Shown here: one piece after another, positions 34,273 through 47,836 of the stretch
How positions within the stretch are numbered: position 1 is the first letter of the stretch
Layout of the letters: the number at the start of each line of letters is the position of its first letter
DNA from: Phocoena phocoena
Lineage: Eukaryota > Chordata > Mammalia > Artiodactyla > Phocoenidae
Direction: 5' to 3'
Assembly: GCF_963924675.1 (NCBI RefSeq)
Contig: NC_089219.1
Location: 152,788,288-152,852,287 of the forward strand
Length of the DNA: 64,000 bases
The notes under the pieces: generated by a model
Told to the model about the DNA's origin: nothing
The model's database searches: none
What the model saw: only the letters and a program-made list of their open reading frames with translations
Made by a program: the position numbers and the translations under genes

Positions 34273-37200
34273 CTGGATAGCAAGTAAAACAAAAGGAAAA
34301 CCTTCCCTGGTAATAACCATTCTTTCCACACCAAAAGGACCTCAGCAAACAACCCTGGAGCCAGGTTTGGTCCCTAAAGATGATTCTGACCGGCCAAGGC
34401 TTTCATCCAAAAGGAAAGGAAAAATGAAAACTAATAAAAATGGCATAGATCAAGAGAGGCTATTTTCAAAATATATTACCAAAATATAATCTGAAGAAAA
34501 ATCAAAAATGACTAAAAAATGTTCTTCCATAGCACACTTTCAAATTCAATACAGAAAGTGATTCCAAGCACGGAATAATGGAGAGTATTTTATCATCTAT
34601 TCCTATAGGTGTGTTTCCAAATTTGCCTAACTTGTTAACAATAAGAAAAAAAATTTGGCTTTTTAATTTAATTTTTATTTTCAAGTGTTAAAGCTATACA
34701 GTATTATGAAATCTAAAAATCTGGGATTTTTCCCACTTGCTTTATGACACAATAGCATCCTCATGCATTCTAAGTGTCAACGATGATTTCACAGTTTAAA
34801 TTCCCATCCCCTGAATATAGATTAGTTTTTTTAATCAACCAGTCTTGTTTTTCCCAGTTTCTATAAACATTTCCTAAGAAGGAAGAAGTAAAGTTTTTCT
34901 CAAGGCCAATAAAAAGAAGCAAAGGAAGGAATAACCTGAGAGAATTTCTTAGATAGAGAAAAATGTATTTCAAGGCCTTGAAAATTTTTCAAGCAGAAAA
35001 GAAGAGGAAAACTTAGCTACAGGAAAAAAAAGATGCAGAAAATTTAATAACCTGGATCACTCATTATATGAGGCTATTTGTAACTATATGCACCCAAGTT
35101 AAGTCTATCATGGATTGGGTTCATCAGCTACTATCAGGTCCAGAAATAAGACACTTATGGAAAATGCCATCCTCATCCAATAAAGACTGCCAGAGAAAGA
35201 ATACAGATCCTACAACTGGTCTGACAATTGAGCTGTTTGGCACAAAGCAAACACTTTCAAAACTGTAATTATAAACAGCATTATTTCTAGAAGTATTTTT
35301 ATAGATAAAATGGAGATACTGAGAGTTTCTTTCAAGAGCCAGCATTTTCTGACCACAGCAATCTTTCAAGATCAATTAATATACAATGCAGTGAAGCATT
35401 TCTTTAATAAAGTAATTTGATTACTGTCATTTCTAGTTCTATATACTACCTTAGGTTAAAACTATTTGAAGCAAAAAGAAATTATCGGAGAAAACTATAA
35501 TGTTCAAGGAAATTTTAAAATAGATACAAAATTTGTCATATATATTTCATTTTATTAAAATACATGTGGAAATCTGGAGAAATGATTTATAAAGAACCAC
35601 CTTCATTTCTTCAATCGTCAAAATAAAAGGTTTATCTCATTTGCAAAGGTATAAGATAGTTGATATGGAAGGTGCTTTTCTCATTTGCCTTTCAAATAAA
35701 ACACATGCAACCCAATCTATGAAGATCAGGAGATGGCCAACCACAAGTACTAATGCAAATTCAAGTCCAGAACAGACAACCACTCAAAATTACTTTGGGA
35801 CAATTTCCTGGTTTTGATCACTGCACTACAGTTAGGTAACATGTTACCATTTGGGGAATCTGGGTAAAGAGTATATGCAAATCTTTTTAATATCTTTATA
35901 ACATTTTTGTAAGTGAAATTATTTCAAAGTGATAAAGAACAAAGAAAATGTTTCAAAGATTTAATGTTCAGATTTTTTAAATGTGTTAAAAAAATTAATT
36001 GAGGCAAATTCTGTTACTAGCAAGGGTTAAAGAGACATCAATGTGTGGCACAAAGGAAAGAGCAAGGACTGGACAGTCACAAATATCTGCTCTATCCCTT
36101 ATCAGTGGCATCTCATCTTGGACAAGTTACTCATTCTATTAAAAAAAAAGCCCTCAGTTTCTTCATCTCCAGACCTTCCTCACAGGGTTGTTATGAGGAT
36201 AAATTGAAATGTTTGCTACAGAAATGTTCACTTTAATATATGGCATGTTAAATTCTGCTGAGGAAGTGCAAGAAAGAAAATGAGAGAAAAAAAAAGTGAA
36301 AATTATACCCACTCTAGATATTCAGAGAACACATCAATCAGAGAGCAAATTTTAGTGAAAGAATAGATAAGCAAATATAAAATTATCTGTGTATTTCGAG
36401 CCTGTAGTGACTATCCCTGGAAAACCATACTATTTCACAAGTGACTGAATTTCAAAAAAATGCTGTATCATTTGCAAGGCCCTCCCTCTCAAACAGAAAT
36501 TTACAGCTGAGTGAAGTGGGCAAATGGCTCAGTGAAACCAAGAGGCTTCAAAATTCACTGTAAGTTCAAACTCACATTTCAATATGAGAGCAAAGTCTCT
36601 TTGCTCTCACTTTAAAGAGTAAATCTTTATTAGGAATGGATTTTTTTCAAACTATTTGTTTCACTAAACTATTGAAAAATAACCTATCTAAAGGGATTAC
36701 AAACTTGGGCTTTCTTCAAAGGACAACCTTACCTAAAATCTAATTTGAAACTCACAAAATGGCTTCATGTAGGAATGGAGAAAGAAGAAAGTTTCACTAT
36801 TTGGAAATGAGTGAGAGTGTTACATTTTAGTTGTATCCAGTTTATTCACTTATCTCTAACACACCATACTTCAGACCCCAAAGCAGCCAGTTTCCTGCAC
36901 ATAACTAATAAACTAAACTCAAAGGGCAGTATTTGAAAGATATAAAATCAAGCAAAAGGTTAGACAAATTGGCATTCAAATAACAGAAAGTTAAAACCTT
37001 TAGGTGAAAAGTTCTTGGGGGGATCTTTATAAGATGGATCAGGGTGACACCACATAAGCCCACAGAATCTTAACATCACTGAAAGAGGGACAGGTAGACC
37101 TTACAGGGCTCTGATGTGATGCAACAGATATATAAAGCACCACCTATGAAACATTCTCAACAAAACATTTAACCTTGAATCTATCCAAGCACTATTTGTT

Positions 37201-37870
37201 TACCAAAAATAGAAGAGACAGAGAAACATGTTAAACAACATCACAAGGATACAATCTGCAAACTAGAATGTGGGAAATTCTACAAGACAAATCATCTATT
37301 TCTTCAACAAACAAATGACATAACAAAAAGAGGGTTAAGTTTTATAGATTAAAAATACTTAACAGACATATCAGCCAAAGGCAAAGTGTGGACTTTGTGT
37401 GGATCCTGATTTGAATAAGCCAAATGTAAAAAGACATTGCTGAAATAATGGGTTAACCATGCATGAACTGGCTATTGGATAGTATTATGGAGTTACTGTT
37501 TATTTTGTTTATTATGATTAATTTTGTTGGGTGTAATAATGGCATTGTAGTTGTGTTTGAAGGAAAAATGTCCTTATCTGTTAGAGATTTTTTAAAAGCC
37601 TGTGTAGATGAAGCAAATATGGCAAAACATTAACAATTACTACATCTAAGAGGTGGGCATTAATTATACTAATCTCTATTTTCACTATAGTTGAAAATTT
37701 TCACAATGAAAAGTCAAATAACACAGTAGTAACATTCTGTGTGACAGGTATCCCTCCCAGTCATGCCAAGACAGCATTCAATTTCCATCTTGATCCTCCT
37801 TGTTCTCCCATGATTTGCCCCCCTGAACTCAAAATTGTGATAAAGACTGAAGAAATATAATGAGACATAC
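34273..37870 (-). other. MDM4: MDM4 intron 5
   Basis: 3598 nt with GT-AG ends, AT-rich. A MIR-like relic lies at about 36035-36240 (tcatcttggacaagttactc, then cacagggttgttatgaggat). No young SINE is present, in contrast to the neighbouring introns. Confidence 0.75.
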
Positions 37871-37926
37871 CTGTAGTAGCAGTAGATAAAGTGACAAGAT
37901 TCTTTCTTAGCATATCATAGAGAGGG
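37871..37926 (-). CDS. MDM4: MDM4 exon 5: end of p53-binding domain (residues 96-115)
   Basis: The exon is 56 nt, acceptor TTGACAG|CCCTC, donor ACTACAG|GTATGT. It encodes PLYDMLRKNLVTLSTATT after completing S96, including pocket residues L98 and Y99. It ends one base into the codon of D115. Confidence 0.96.
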
Positions 37927-39071
<1,145 letters not shown>

Positions 39072-39981
39072 CTACATGGGAATAACATACTATGAAGAGA
39101 TCTGTCCAGCTGCTGCCCAAAACACAAATTAAATGAGGAGATAAGGTAAGTTAGTTCGCTAGAGAAAGAGGTAACATATAATGAACATGACTGTCAGTGC
39201 TTGTGTAAGGGGTCCTACAAAAGGGCAGTTGCCCCCAATTACTCGGTTCATCTATCAGACCCTTACTTTCTAGAATAAAAATGTACCAGTCTGATAATGA
39301 GAAAAAGTGGTGAATTTACTTAGTATCCCCTTATTGTTCTCACCCGTCCAAGTAAAGGGGTCTGTTCTATTACTAGAAGTAATAAACTTTAAATTTGCCT
39401 GGATCATAAAAATATTTTCCAAGTCCAGGGGCACATAACTACTATAGGCTTTGATGTATGTTCACTTAAGTCTTTTTGGCAAATGAAGTACAATGGTAAT
39501 AAGCCATTAGCACTATAAGTACATAAAACAGAATTTAAGTGTTTATCAAATAAAAATTTAGTCTACCTGACCTTTTTCACAGAGTTCACAAAATGGGAGG
39601 GAACACACACAAGCTGTTGATTCAAAATTTTTAAGTTATCCAATTTTCCTCATGTGATAGATTTTCCTCCAGGTGATAGATTTTTTTTTTAATTGCTTAA
39701 TAGTTAAGTTCATTTAATGATAGTAATAATTTTATCACAGATCACAAACGGACCAAAGTAGCTATCTTTATCTTTAGGCCCTGACTTCCCAAGAATTATA
39801 AGATATTTGCACAAAAATTTTCCTAATACTGTTTCCATTATATTGAAGCAATGATGCTCTTAGGCTCCCATCCATCCCAGGCAACATGTCCCAATATTAA
39901 CGGAGCTCTCATATCTAATCAAATATCTAGAGAAAAATAAGATGAGAAAGAACACCTACTATAAGAAACAGGAGGAAGTTT

Positions 39982-40108
39982 TGTTTGTTTGTTTGTTTTT
40001 GGCCATGCCATGCGGCATGCGGGATCTTAGTTCCTCAACCAGGGTTGAACCTGTGCCCCCTGCATTGAGAGCATGGAGTCTTAAGCACTGGACCACCGGG
40101 GATGTCCT
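39982..40108 (-). mobile_element. Short CHR-related SINE
   Basis: The plus strand has a (TTTG)n tail, then tggccatgccatgcggcatg, and ends ggaccaccggggatgtcct. Perfect target duplication ggaagtttt is at 39973-39981 and 40109-40117. Confidence 0.92.
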
Positions 40109-40182
40109 GGAAGTTTTATATTTATGTCTGTCCAACTTCCAGAAAAAAATAAATCCACTACAAGTATACAAAACAAGATCTT

Positions 40183-40385
40183 GGGGCTTCCCTGGTGGCG
40201 CAGTGGTTGAGAGTCCACCTGCCAATGCAGGGGACACGGGTTCGTGCCCCAGTCCGGGAAGATCCCACATGCCGCGGAGCAGCTGGGCCCGTGAGCCATG
40301 GCCGCTGAGCCTGCACGTCCAGAGCCTGTGCTTCGCAACGGGAGAGGCCACAACAGTGAGAGGCCCGCGTACCGCAAAAAAAAAA
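40183..40385 (+). mobile_element. CHR-type SINE, short young class
   Basis: Starts ggggcttccctggtggcgca and ends cgtaccgc plus A tail. Target duplication aaacaagatctt is at 40171-40182 and 40383-40394, partly within the tail. Confidence 0.93.
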
Positions 40386-41160
40386 CAAGATCTTCCAAAA
40401 CACTACTCTGAATTTCTATATGCTACTATTCTCATTATACCATATTGCCTCAATGCACATACTGATAACCGATATTTAGAAATAAAAAACTAGGAAATTC
40501 CTCTTTATGCACCAAGTAGTGTCAAGATTCATAATAAAGAGCTTACTGTGTAAACTGACTCCGTCCAACATTTCCCCCATAAAACATATGTAATTAACTC
40601 TGTCTTAACTCAGGCAAACTCTGCCATGCTACTGAAGGAGACAGCATAATGCATTATAACAACTTTATTGATATAAAAATCCACACTTTAATAACAGTTT
40701 GGAAAAAAGTCTTACCAGAATTTTAGATACAAAGTCCAAAATGACAAACTTAATTTAAAATGATAAAAGAAATATGAGTATTCAAGAAAATCTGAAATGC
40801 CTCCAGATTTGTTTCCTTGAGAGGTAGAATGACTCGGGAGCATAGCATTGCTAACAGCTTTTATGAAAAGTCAAAAAGAAGCTTGAGAATTTTGTTTCCT
40901 CTGTTTAAGAAGGGTTCGATCTTCACCCTACTAAATCCAAGCAGTTCAAAGAGATTAACATTTTAATACTGAGTCTTTTCCACTTAAAGAATTCAATTTG
41001 TTTCTGTGTTAAAAGAAAACTTTAGAAACTAAATAAGTTATTTAAATGCATGTTTAAAATAACTCACAGTGCTCAAAAGAGTATCTGACAGATTTATAAT
41101 GAAAAACTACTGCATTTAATTCCTGCCTCACAGCATATCTTGTAAATCATAGACAGTGTC

Positions 41161-41287
41161 TTTTTTTTTTTTTTTTTTTGGCCACACCATGCGGCTTGCT
41201 GGATCTTAGCTCCCCAACCAGGAATCGAACCCATGCCCCCTGCAGTGGAAGCACGGAGTCCTAACTACTGGACCGCCAGGGAAGTCC
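41161..41287 (-). mobile_element. Short CHR-related SINE
   Basis: T19 tail at left, then ggccacaccatgcggcttgc, ending ccgccagggaagtccc. Target duplication not clear. Confidence 0.88.
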
Positions 41288-41441
41288 CTCGATGGTCTTT
41301 AAAATACAACAAAAGATGCCTCTCCAGTACCACAGGAATAGAACTTCCTTTCTTAGGCCTGATTTCAGAACTATACATTCATAGGCTTCTATTATACTTC
41401 TCAGCTTTCCTTTAAGCTGAGAATTTTCTTTGATGGCTTAC

Positions 41442-41516
41442 CTCTTTAACAGTGAACATTTCACCTTGTGCACCTGCTGCCTGCAAAATCTTCAGAAGTG
41501 GCAGTTTTGGTCGTAC
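41442..41516 (-). CDS. MDM4: MDM4 exon 3: residues 27-51
   Basis: The exon is 75 nt, phase 0 at both ends, with acceptor ATATCAG|GTACGA and donor AAAGAG|GTAAGC. It encodes the start of the p53-binding domain (VRPKLPLLKILQAAGAQGE and following). Because its length is a multiple of three, skipping it would remove 25 residues of the pocket without a frameshift. SINEs in opposite orientation flank it (plus at 40183, minus at 42199). Confidence 0.97.
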
Positions 41517-41694
41517 CTGATATAAACATAAAATAAATTTGCTATTTACATTTCAATTAGACTGGTTTCTGAGCCCCAAGGGAAAAACAAATCTCCTTAA
41601 ACTTTTTTTTTTAACAAACCCTGGTTCATACTTAGCATCTAATAACTACAGAAGATCAGTCTATTACTTGTTAACTTCCTAAAAAATCACGTTT

Positions 41695-42075
41695 TCAAAA
41701 GGCAGCACATTCACACCCACTAGGATGGCTATAATAACAGGAAAAAAGAAAAGAAAAAAAATAACGAGTGTTGGCGAGGATGTAAAGGAACTGGAACCCT
41801 TGAGCACTGCTAGGGGGAATGTAAAATGGTGCAGCTACTGTGAAAAACGGTCTGGCAGTTACTCAAAGAGTTAAGCATAGAATTACCATATGACCCAGCA
41901 GTTCCACTCCTAGGTATATATCCAAAAGAACCAAAACCAGGGACTCAAACAAATATTTGTACACCGCTGTTCATGGCAGCATTATTCATAATAGCCAAAA
42001 GATGGAAACAACCTAAATACCATTGACAGATGAATGGATAAACGAGATGTGGTATATACATACAAGGAATAGTGA
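41695..42075 (+). mobile_element. L1 3' UTR fragment
   Basis: Contains cccactaggatggctataat, gaattaccatatgacccagc and gcagcattattcataatagc, hallmark mammalian L1 3' region sequence in plus orientation. Confidence 0.9.
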
Positions 42076-42620
42076 CTCTGTTTGCCATCTCTTGACTCTG
42101 ATTATACAGTCTGTCTTTAGTCACAGAATTTAATTTTTTTCATTTTATATGATCAAATTTGTCTCTCTCATCCTCTTACAGCCTCCTTGGTTTTGTCTTT
42201 TTTTTTTTTAATATTTATTTATTTGGTTGCACTGGTTGTGGTAGGCGGGCTACTTAGTTGTGGCACGCGGACTCTTAGTTGCGGCATGCATGTGGGATCT
42301 AGTTCCCTGACCAGGGATCAAACCTGGGCCCCCTGCATTGGGAGCATGGAGCCTTAGCCACTGCACCAGCAGGGAAGTCCCTCCTTGGTTTTGTCTTATT
42401 TAAGGTCTCTCTTATTCTAAAGTTTCAAAATACTTCCTAAATTTTCTTCTAATATTTTTTATCATTTCACTTTTTACATTTAAATCTTTATCTCTCTGGA
42501 ATTTGTTTTTGTTCAAGGTTTGAGGTCTTCATTTGCTTCCTTTCAGAGATGGCCAATTAAGTCAAAACCATTTATTACATAAGCCACGTTTTCCCCCATC
42601 AAATCAAATTCCATCTTTAT
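42076..42620 (-). mobile_element. L1 fragment, inverted relative to its neighbour
   Basis: Around the SINE at 42199 the sequence (gtcaaatttgtc-type words, ctctctggaatttgtttttg, agatggccaattaagtcaaa) matches the end of L1 ORF2 read on the minus strand. The junction with 41695-42075 suggests a 5' inversion or two insertions. Confidence 0.7.
42199..42380 (-). mobile_element. CHR-type SINE, older short class, in L1
   Basis: T-rich tail at left, ending agcagggaagtcc. Perfect 17-bp target duplication cctccttggttttgtct is at 42182-42198 and 42380-42396. Confidence 0.94.
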
Positions 42621-43215
42621 CATAAATTAAGGTACATAATATACATATGGTGCAATGTCTATGAAACCACAAAACAAAATTATGTATTTTATGTTAGAGG
42701 AAAAGATCTGGAACAAGACACACCAAATTGATAATAGTGTTATCTCAGGGGGAAGGGACTTAGGCAGAAGAAGGGAGGAGATGATCAAAGTAGTCTCTAC
42801 AGATAAATACTTTATAAACACATGATAAAGACTGAATTTTTTATAAGAATACACTTACTATATTTACAATTTAAAACTGATTTTTAAAGAAAACAAACTA
42901 TATACAATGAAGTGAGAAGGAAGACGAATATATAACTTGGCCCCAAATCCTCCACTAGCCATCCATATCCTAAAACAGGATAGGTGTTTAAAATGTGCCA
43001 TTTCGAGCAATCTGTAACCTCCAAGTATTTATTTAATCAATGATCAATTCAAATTTATAAGCATTGATACTGTTTACTAGTTTCCCTAATATGACATTTA
43101 AAAAAGGAATCTTTTCTGCTCTGAATGAAATCCTACAGTCAGTGAAGTCAGTTACATGACCCAATTTAATTTTTAAAAACTTAAAGAAAAATAGGAATGC
43201 CTAAAAATAAGTTAC

Positions 43216-43327
43216 CTGATTGGTTTGTTCTGGAGAGATCCTGCAAGCACTGTCAGATGTTGAACAATGGGCAGAGGTGGAAAATGTTGTCATTTTGGCA
43301 GTGGTGAAATGAAGTCTGCTGATAAAT
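43216..43327 (-). CDS. MDM4: MDM4 exon 2: start codon and residues 1-26
   Basis: The exon runs from acceptor TTTTAG|ATTTATC to donor ATCAG|GTAAC. The first 34 nt (43294-43327) are 5' UTR. Coding begins at the ATG at 43291-43293 in a good context (AAAATGA), giving 78 nt. The peptide begins MTTFSTSAHCSTSDSACR and ends at Q26 in phase 0. It is the flexible N-terminal tail before the p53-binding domain. I chose this start because it gives the known MDM4 N terminus; an in-frame upstream ATG in inferred exon 1 is discussed in the findings. Confidence 0.95.
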
Positions 43328-44155
43328 CTAAAAGGAAAAAAATTGTAAAAATCTCTTCTAAAGTAGAAAATTCTCTTTAGGATTTACAAAAAAAGCAACC
43401 AGCAGAAGTAAAAGAAACACATATATCACAGCACCCTACACAAGTGCAATGTACCCATGCTGAGGTTCTTGTTACCCTTCTGATCACTTTCTAGTTCAGA
43501 TCCTGCAAAAAACTGGAGCTTCACTAAGAGTAAGAACCATCTATACTTCCCTCAAGTGAAGCCTGAAAGAGAAACAGGTTCAGGCATGCTCCAACCTCTA
43601 CACTGATGATAATGAGTAAACTGTTTTAGCTGAAAGTGAAATCTGCAATCATTACCTCCCCAGTTCTCTGGTATCTCCTCCTCTCTTGGACAGTGCTCAA
43701 GAGCACCCCCTAGGAGACAGATGCAGGGCTGGGGGAATTACCAAGATTAAGTAATAAAGACTCCAAGAGCACCAAGGAAAACCTCTGCAACATGTTGCAA
43801 CATGTCTTGGCAAGAGACCACAGGAAAGTCAGAGTCAAAATATTCAGTATCAGTTAAAGCAGCTTTTAAAATGTGCCAAGCCCAAAGAGTAAATACCTAA
43901 AAAGAGTAAATACCTATAAAATGGGTTGAACCAAGGTGGACATACATCATCAAAGGAAAGATATAGCATGAACTGAAATAAAGGGTAAGGTTTAATTAAA
44001 GTTTTTCACCTTTTAACTTTTGTCCTTAAAAAAAAAAGCTATAGAGAAGGAAAATAAAATTTTAAATAAACTTGAGTTTACCTTCAGAACTTTTTCTAGT
44101 AAAAAGGTGACAAAAGTCAGTGAAATTTATAAATAAAAAAATCAACAGAGCCTGG

Positions 44156-44341
44156 GGACTTCTCTGGCAGTCCAGTGATTAAGACTTCGCCTTCCAATGA
44201 GGGGGGTGTGGGTTCGATCCCTGGTCGGGGAGCTAAGATCCCACATGCCTCCCCATCAAAAATCCAAAACATAAAACAGAAGCAATATTGTAACAAATTC
44301 AATAAAGACTTAAAAACTGGTCCACATTGTAAAAAAAAAAA
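44156..44341 (+). mobile_element. CHR-2-like SINE
   Basis: tRNA-derived head (ggacttctctggcagtccag, gggttcgatccctggtcggg) joined to a distinct 3' tail containing cagaagcaatattgtaacaa and attcaataaagacttaaaaa. Imperfect 16-bp target duplication (aatcaacagagcctgg / aatcagtagagtctgg) shows an older insertion. Confidence 0.88.
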
Positions 44342-44433
44342 AATCAGTAGAGTCTGGTTTACAGCTAACAAGGTTCCTCACTCTTCTGAGAAGACTTATT
44401 AACGACAACAAAGTATAAATTCAACCCCCCTTC

Positions 44434-44942
44434 TGAGACAGGAAGGGGGCAGGGCACAACTGTTAGGTAAAACACTGACTGAAACCGCCCACCCTGGCCA
44501 AGCAAAGCAGTAACAATTTGCATGAGTTATTTTAGGACAGGAGATCCTTGGTAAGGAACTACCAAGCCACCACCAACTGGAATAATATGGGAAAGGTCAA
44601 GAGGAGAGAGGAGACGCCAGTCCACATGTCCTACTAACCTCCTAGAATCCTCCTCGCTGGAATCCATCTTGGCTGAGCAGTTGCACGCCACCAGAAAGGA
44701 CCCTGAGTCAAAATGACTGGCCAACCCGGAAACTAATCCCATCACCATAAAACCCAAGACTGAAAGCCACTTGTGGCAGAGCAGTCCTCCTGGGTTCCCT
44801 TACCCTCCTACTCTGCCCGGGAGTCCCTTCCCGATGAAGTCTCTTGCTTTGTCAGCAGGTGTGTCTACTCAGACAATTCATTTCTGAGTGTTAGACAAGA
44901 GCCCACTCTCAGGCCCTGGAAGGGGTCCCCCTTCCTGCAACA
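44434..44942 (+). mobile_element. LTR of an endogenous retrovirus, first segment
   Basis: Starts TGAGACAGGAAGGGGG and ends CCCCCTTCCTGCAACA, giving matching inverted termini. A TATA-like ataaaa and a polyA-signal-like gatgaagtctcttgc lie in the expected order. No coding viral sequence adjoins it. No convincing target duplication was found. Confidence 0.75.
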
Positions 44943-44944
44943 CA

Positions 44945-45444
44945 ACCTTTGAAAGAATGGCACAGCCTAAGAACCTGACATAAACTGGTTAGAACCAACT
45001 AGGTCCAAGATGGAGGACAAGTCGACTTCCACTAGACCTTGAGCCTCAGTATACACTCATTGTAACACATCAGCAAGCTAAATGACACACCCACAGGTAC
45101 CATGACAGTTCTAAGGCCAACCATAAAGGTCAAAAATTGGTGGCCCAATTCCTGAAAATCCCTACCCTTTCCCCAAAATAGCTGGAATACTCCTCCCACT
45201 CATTAGCCTATGATATTACCCACCCCTATAAAAACTGAGAACCCCATACCCTGGTGCCTCTCTCACCTTCCGAGATGGCCCACACTCTCTCTACGGAATG
45301 TGTTTCTCCCTGAATAAATCATCTTTCATTTTACTACGGCTTGCTCTTGAATTCTTTCCTGCGCAAAGCCAAGAACCCATACTCGGACTTGCCTGAGATC
45401 TGGGACATGACCATCCTCTCATGCCCCACTCTCTTTCTGCAACA
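44945..45444 (+). mobile_element. LTR of an endogenous retrovirus, second segment
   Basis: Different LTR sequence directly abutting the first. It has a TATA box (tataaaaact, about 45227), a polyadenylation signal (aataaa, about 45314) and an end ctctttctgcaaca. Left boundary is unresolved. No viral gene remains. Confidence 0.7.
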
Positions 45445-45504
45445 CTTCTATCAGCTTCCCTTGCTACAAAATGGGAAATCAAACAGGATACAAGCATAAC
45501 TTGT

Positions 45505-45817
45505 AGGGTTTTTTTGTAAATTTATTTATTTGTTTATTTTTTGGCTGCGCTGGGTCTTCGTTGCTACTCGTGGGCTTTCTCTAGTTGTGGCGAGCGGGGG
45601 CTACTCCTCGTTGCGGTGCGTGGGTTTCTCATACTCTTGTTGTGGAGCACAGGCTCTAGGTGCTTGGGCTTCAGTAGCTGTGGCACACAGGCTCAGTAGT
45701 TGTGGCGCACGGGCTTAGTTGCTCCGTGGCATGTGGGATCTTCCTGGACCAGGGCTCAAACCTGTGTCCCCTGCACTGGCAGGCGGATTCTTAACCACTG
45801 TGCCACAAGGGAAGTCC
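45505..45817 (-). mobile_element. CHR-type SINE, long class
   Basis: T-rich tail at left, then ttggctgcgctgggtcttcg, ending cacaagggaagtcc. Perfect target duplication cataacttgt is at 45495-45504 and 45818-45827. Confidence 0.94.
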
Positions 45818-45869
45818 CATAACTTGTCATTTTAAAGCAGCTGGCTTTTAACTGGCATTTCAAACCTTA

Positions 45870-46065
45870 TTTAAAAAAAAACTCATCTTGAGAACAAACG
45901 TATGGACACCAAGGGGGGAAAGCGGTGGTGGTGGGGGGGGTGATGTGATGAAGTGGGCAATTGGGATTGACATGTATACACTGATGTGTATAAAATTGAT
46001 GACTAATAAGAACCTGCTGTATAAAAACATAAATAAAATAAAATTCAAAAATTAAACAAAAACAA
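45870..46065 (+). mobile_element. Artiodactyl-type L1 3' UTR end
   Basis: Recognised by tggacaccaaggggggaaag, a GGTGGTGG/G-rich run, gggattgacatgtatacact and aagaacctgctgtataaaaa, ending in an A-rich tail. Confidence 0.85.
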
Positions 46066-46089
46066 AAAACACCTCATCTCCCTAAACCT

Positions 46090-46660
46090 GCTAGTGCTAT
46101 AGTCTCCCCCATCTCATTAAATGGCAGCTCCATCCTTCCAGTTGCTCAGGTCAATGACCGTGAAGTTATCCTCAATTCCTTTTTTTTCTCACACTTCACA
46201 CCCAGTCTATGAATAAATTCTGAAGCTCTATCTTCAATATATATCCAAAATCAAACCATTTCTCACTACCTCCGTTATTACTACACTAACCAAACTGCCC
46301 ATCTCTGAACTGCCTTAGCTCCTAAAGGTTTTCTTGCTTCCACCCTTGCCCCCTCTGGCTCCTAACCTCCTCCTTTTGTCTTTGCTCAAAATGTCATTTT
46401 ATCAATGAGGCCACACATTTTAAATGTGACCACACATTTTAAAAACTGCAACTCCCAACCCCCAGTATTCCCTATCTCCTTCCCTGCTTTATTCTTCTTT
46501 TCTTTACTGTCCTTGTTACCAACCAACACAGCATATACATTTTAATTTTTATCATGTAAAACATAAGCTGTAAGTGGGAAGAGATTTCTATTTATTTGTT
46601 CATTAATATATCCCCAGTGCCTAAACTGTCAATTATGTACATAGTAGAACAACACGATGG
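46090..46660 (+). mobile_element. L2 LINE fragment
   Basis: Diverged L2 sequence ending near tatatccccagtgcctaaac, then a short degraded terminus. Confidence 0.6.
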
Positions 46661-46964
46661 ATACAAATATTAATAATAGTTTGGACAGTTTCCAAAAATG
46701 GCCCCCAATAAACCACATCTCCCAACTGGCTACTCTACTGGTGACCACACAAAAAGGCCACGTAGAGAGGCTCAGTCATCCAGCTGAGCTCAGCTTTCCA
46801 ACCATACCCTCCAAAGTATCACACATCTTGGGACATTCCAGCCTCAGGTGACACCTAACTCCAGCTGCATGACAGACTCCAAGCGAGACCACCAGAACCA
46901 ACGCATAGAATGAGATGTTCATCCCACAGAACTCAGCACATAGCATTATAAGAAATAAATGGCA

Positions 46965-47165
46965 AAGACTTATATAGAGCTTAATCTGTACCAGCACATA
47001 TATTAATCCGTTTAATACTTAAATAATCCTATGAGGTAGGCACTATTATTATCCTTACTTTATAAATGAAGCAAGAGAAGCACAGGGACATTATTTGCCC
47101 AAGATCACACAATTAGGAAACTGCTGAAGTCAAGATTTTAAACTCAGAACAGCTCTGAAGTCCCC
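46965..47165 (-). repeat. MIR SINE relic
   Basis: Minus-oriented MIR: tcctatgaggtaggcactat, then gcccaagatcacacaattag. Confidence 0.85.
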
Positions 47166-47600
47166 ACTTAGCAATATTTTTTTCCCATTAGACTTCAAGT
47201 ACACAGAATTAATCACAATTCTTTCCTTCAATACATACTCTCATTGTTCATCCACACATGGCCCACTTTTACTTGAGTTTTCTTAATAATGCAATAAACA
47301 TCCACAAACTAGGACTCTGGCAACAGTCTATATTTACCCATAAGATTCCCCCTCCCATTCCCCTGCCTCCTCCCAACAATCATCCTGAATTGTTTTGATT
47401 TTCTTCCCTTCCTTTTTATGCACTTTACTGCATCAAAATGGAATCCTAAAAAGTACATATTTTCAGTTTAGCTGCTTTTAACTCACAAAAAAGGAAGTAT
47501 GTTGTATGTAATTTTAGGAATTTTTGTTTCACTAAAATAAATTCCTACTTCCGTGTCACTTGAGTTCCTTCATATAACATAAAATTTACCATTTTTTAAA

Positions 47601-47836
47601 ATTTTATTGAAGAATAGTTGATTTACAATGTTGTGTTTAATTTCTGCTGTACAGCAAAGTGACTCGGTTATACATATATACATTCTTTTTCATATTCTTT
47701 TCCATCATGGTTTATCACAGGATACTGAATACAGTTCCCTGTGCTATACAGTAGGACCTTGTTGTTTATCCATCCTATATATAATAATTTGCATCTGCTA
47801 ATCCCAAACTCCCAGTCCTTCCCTTCCCTACCCCAT
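47601..47836 (-). mobile_element. Younger L1 3' end inserted in the old L1
   Basis: Artiodactyl L1 3' terminus in minus orientation (gtgctatacagtaggacctt, tctgctgtacagcaaagtga). Target duplication taccattttttaaa / taccatttttaaat is at 47587-47600 and 47837-47850. Confidence 0.88.

Larger units (their letters stand above)
39072..41441 (-). other. MDM4: MDM4 intron 3
   Basis: 2370 nt with GT-AG ends. Unique AT-rich DNA and three SINEs (39982-40108 minus, 40183-40385 plus, 41161-41287 minus). Confidence 0.8.
41517..43215 (-). other. MDM4: MDM4 intron 2
   Basis: 1699 nt with GT-AG ends. It is largely L1 debris: a plus-oriented 3' UTR piece and an adjoining minus-oriented piece, the latter split by a SINE. 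Confidence 0.8.
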
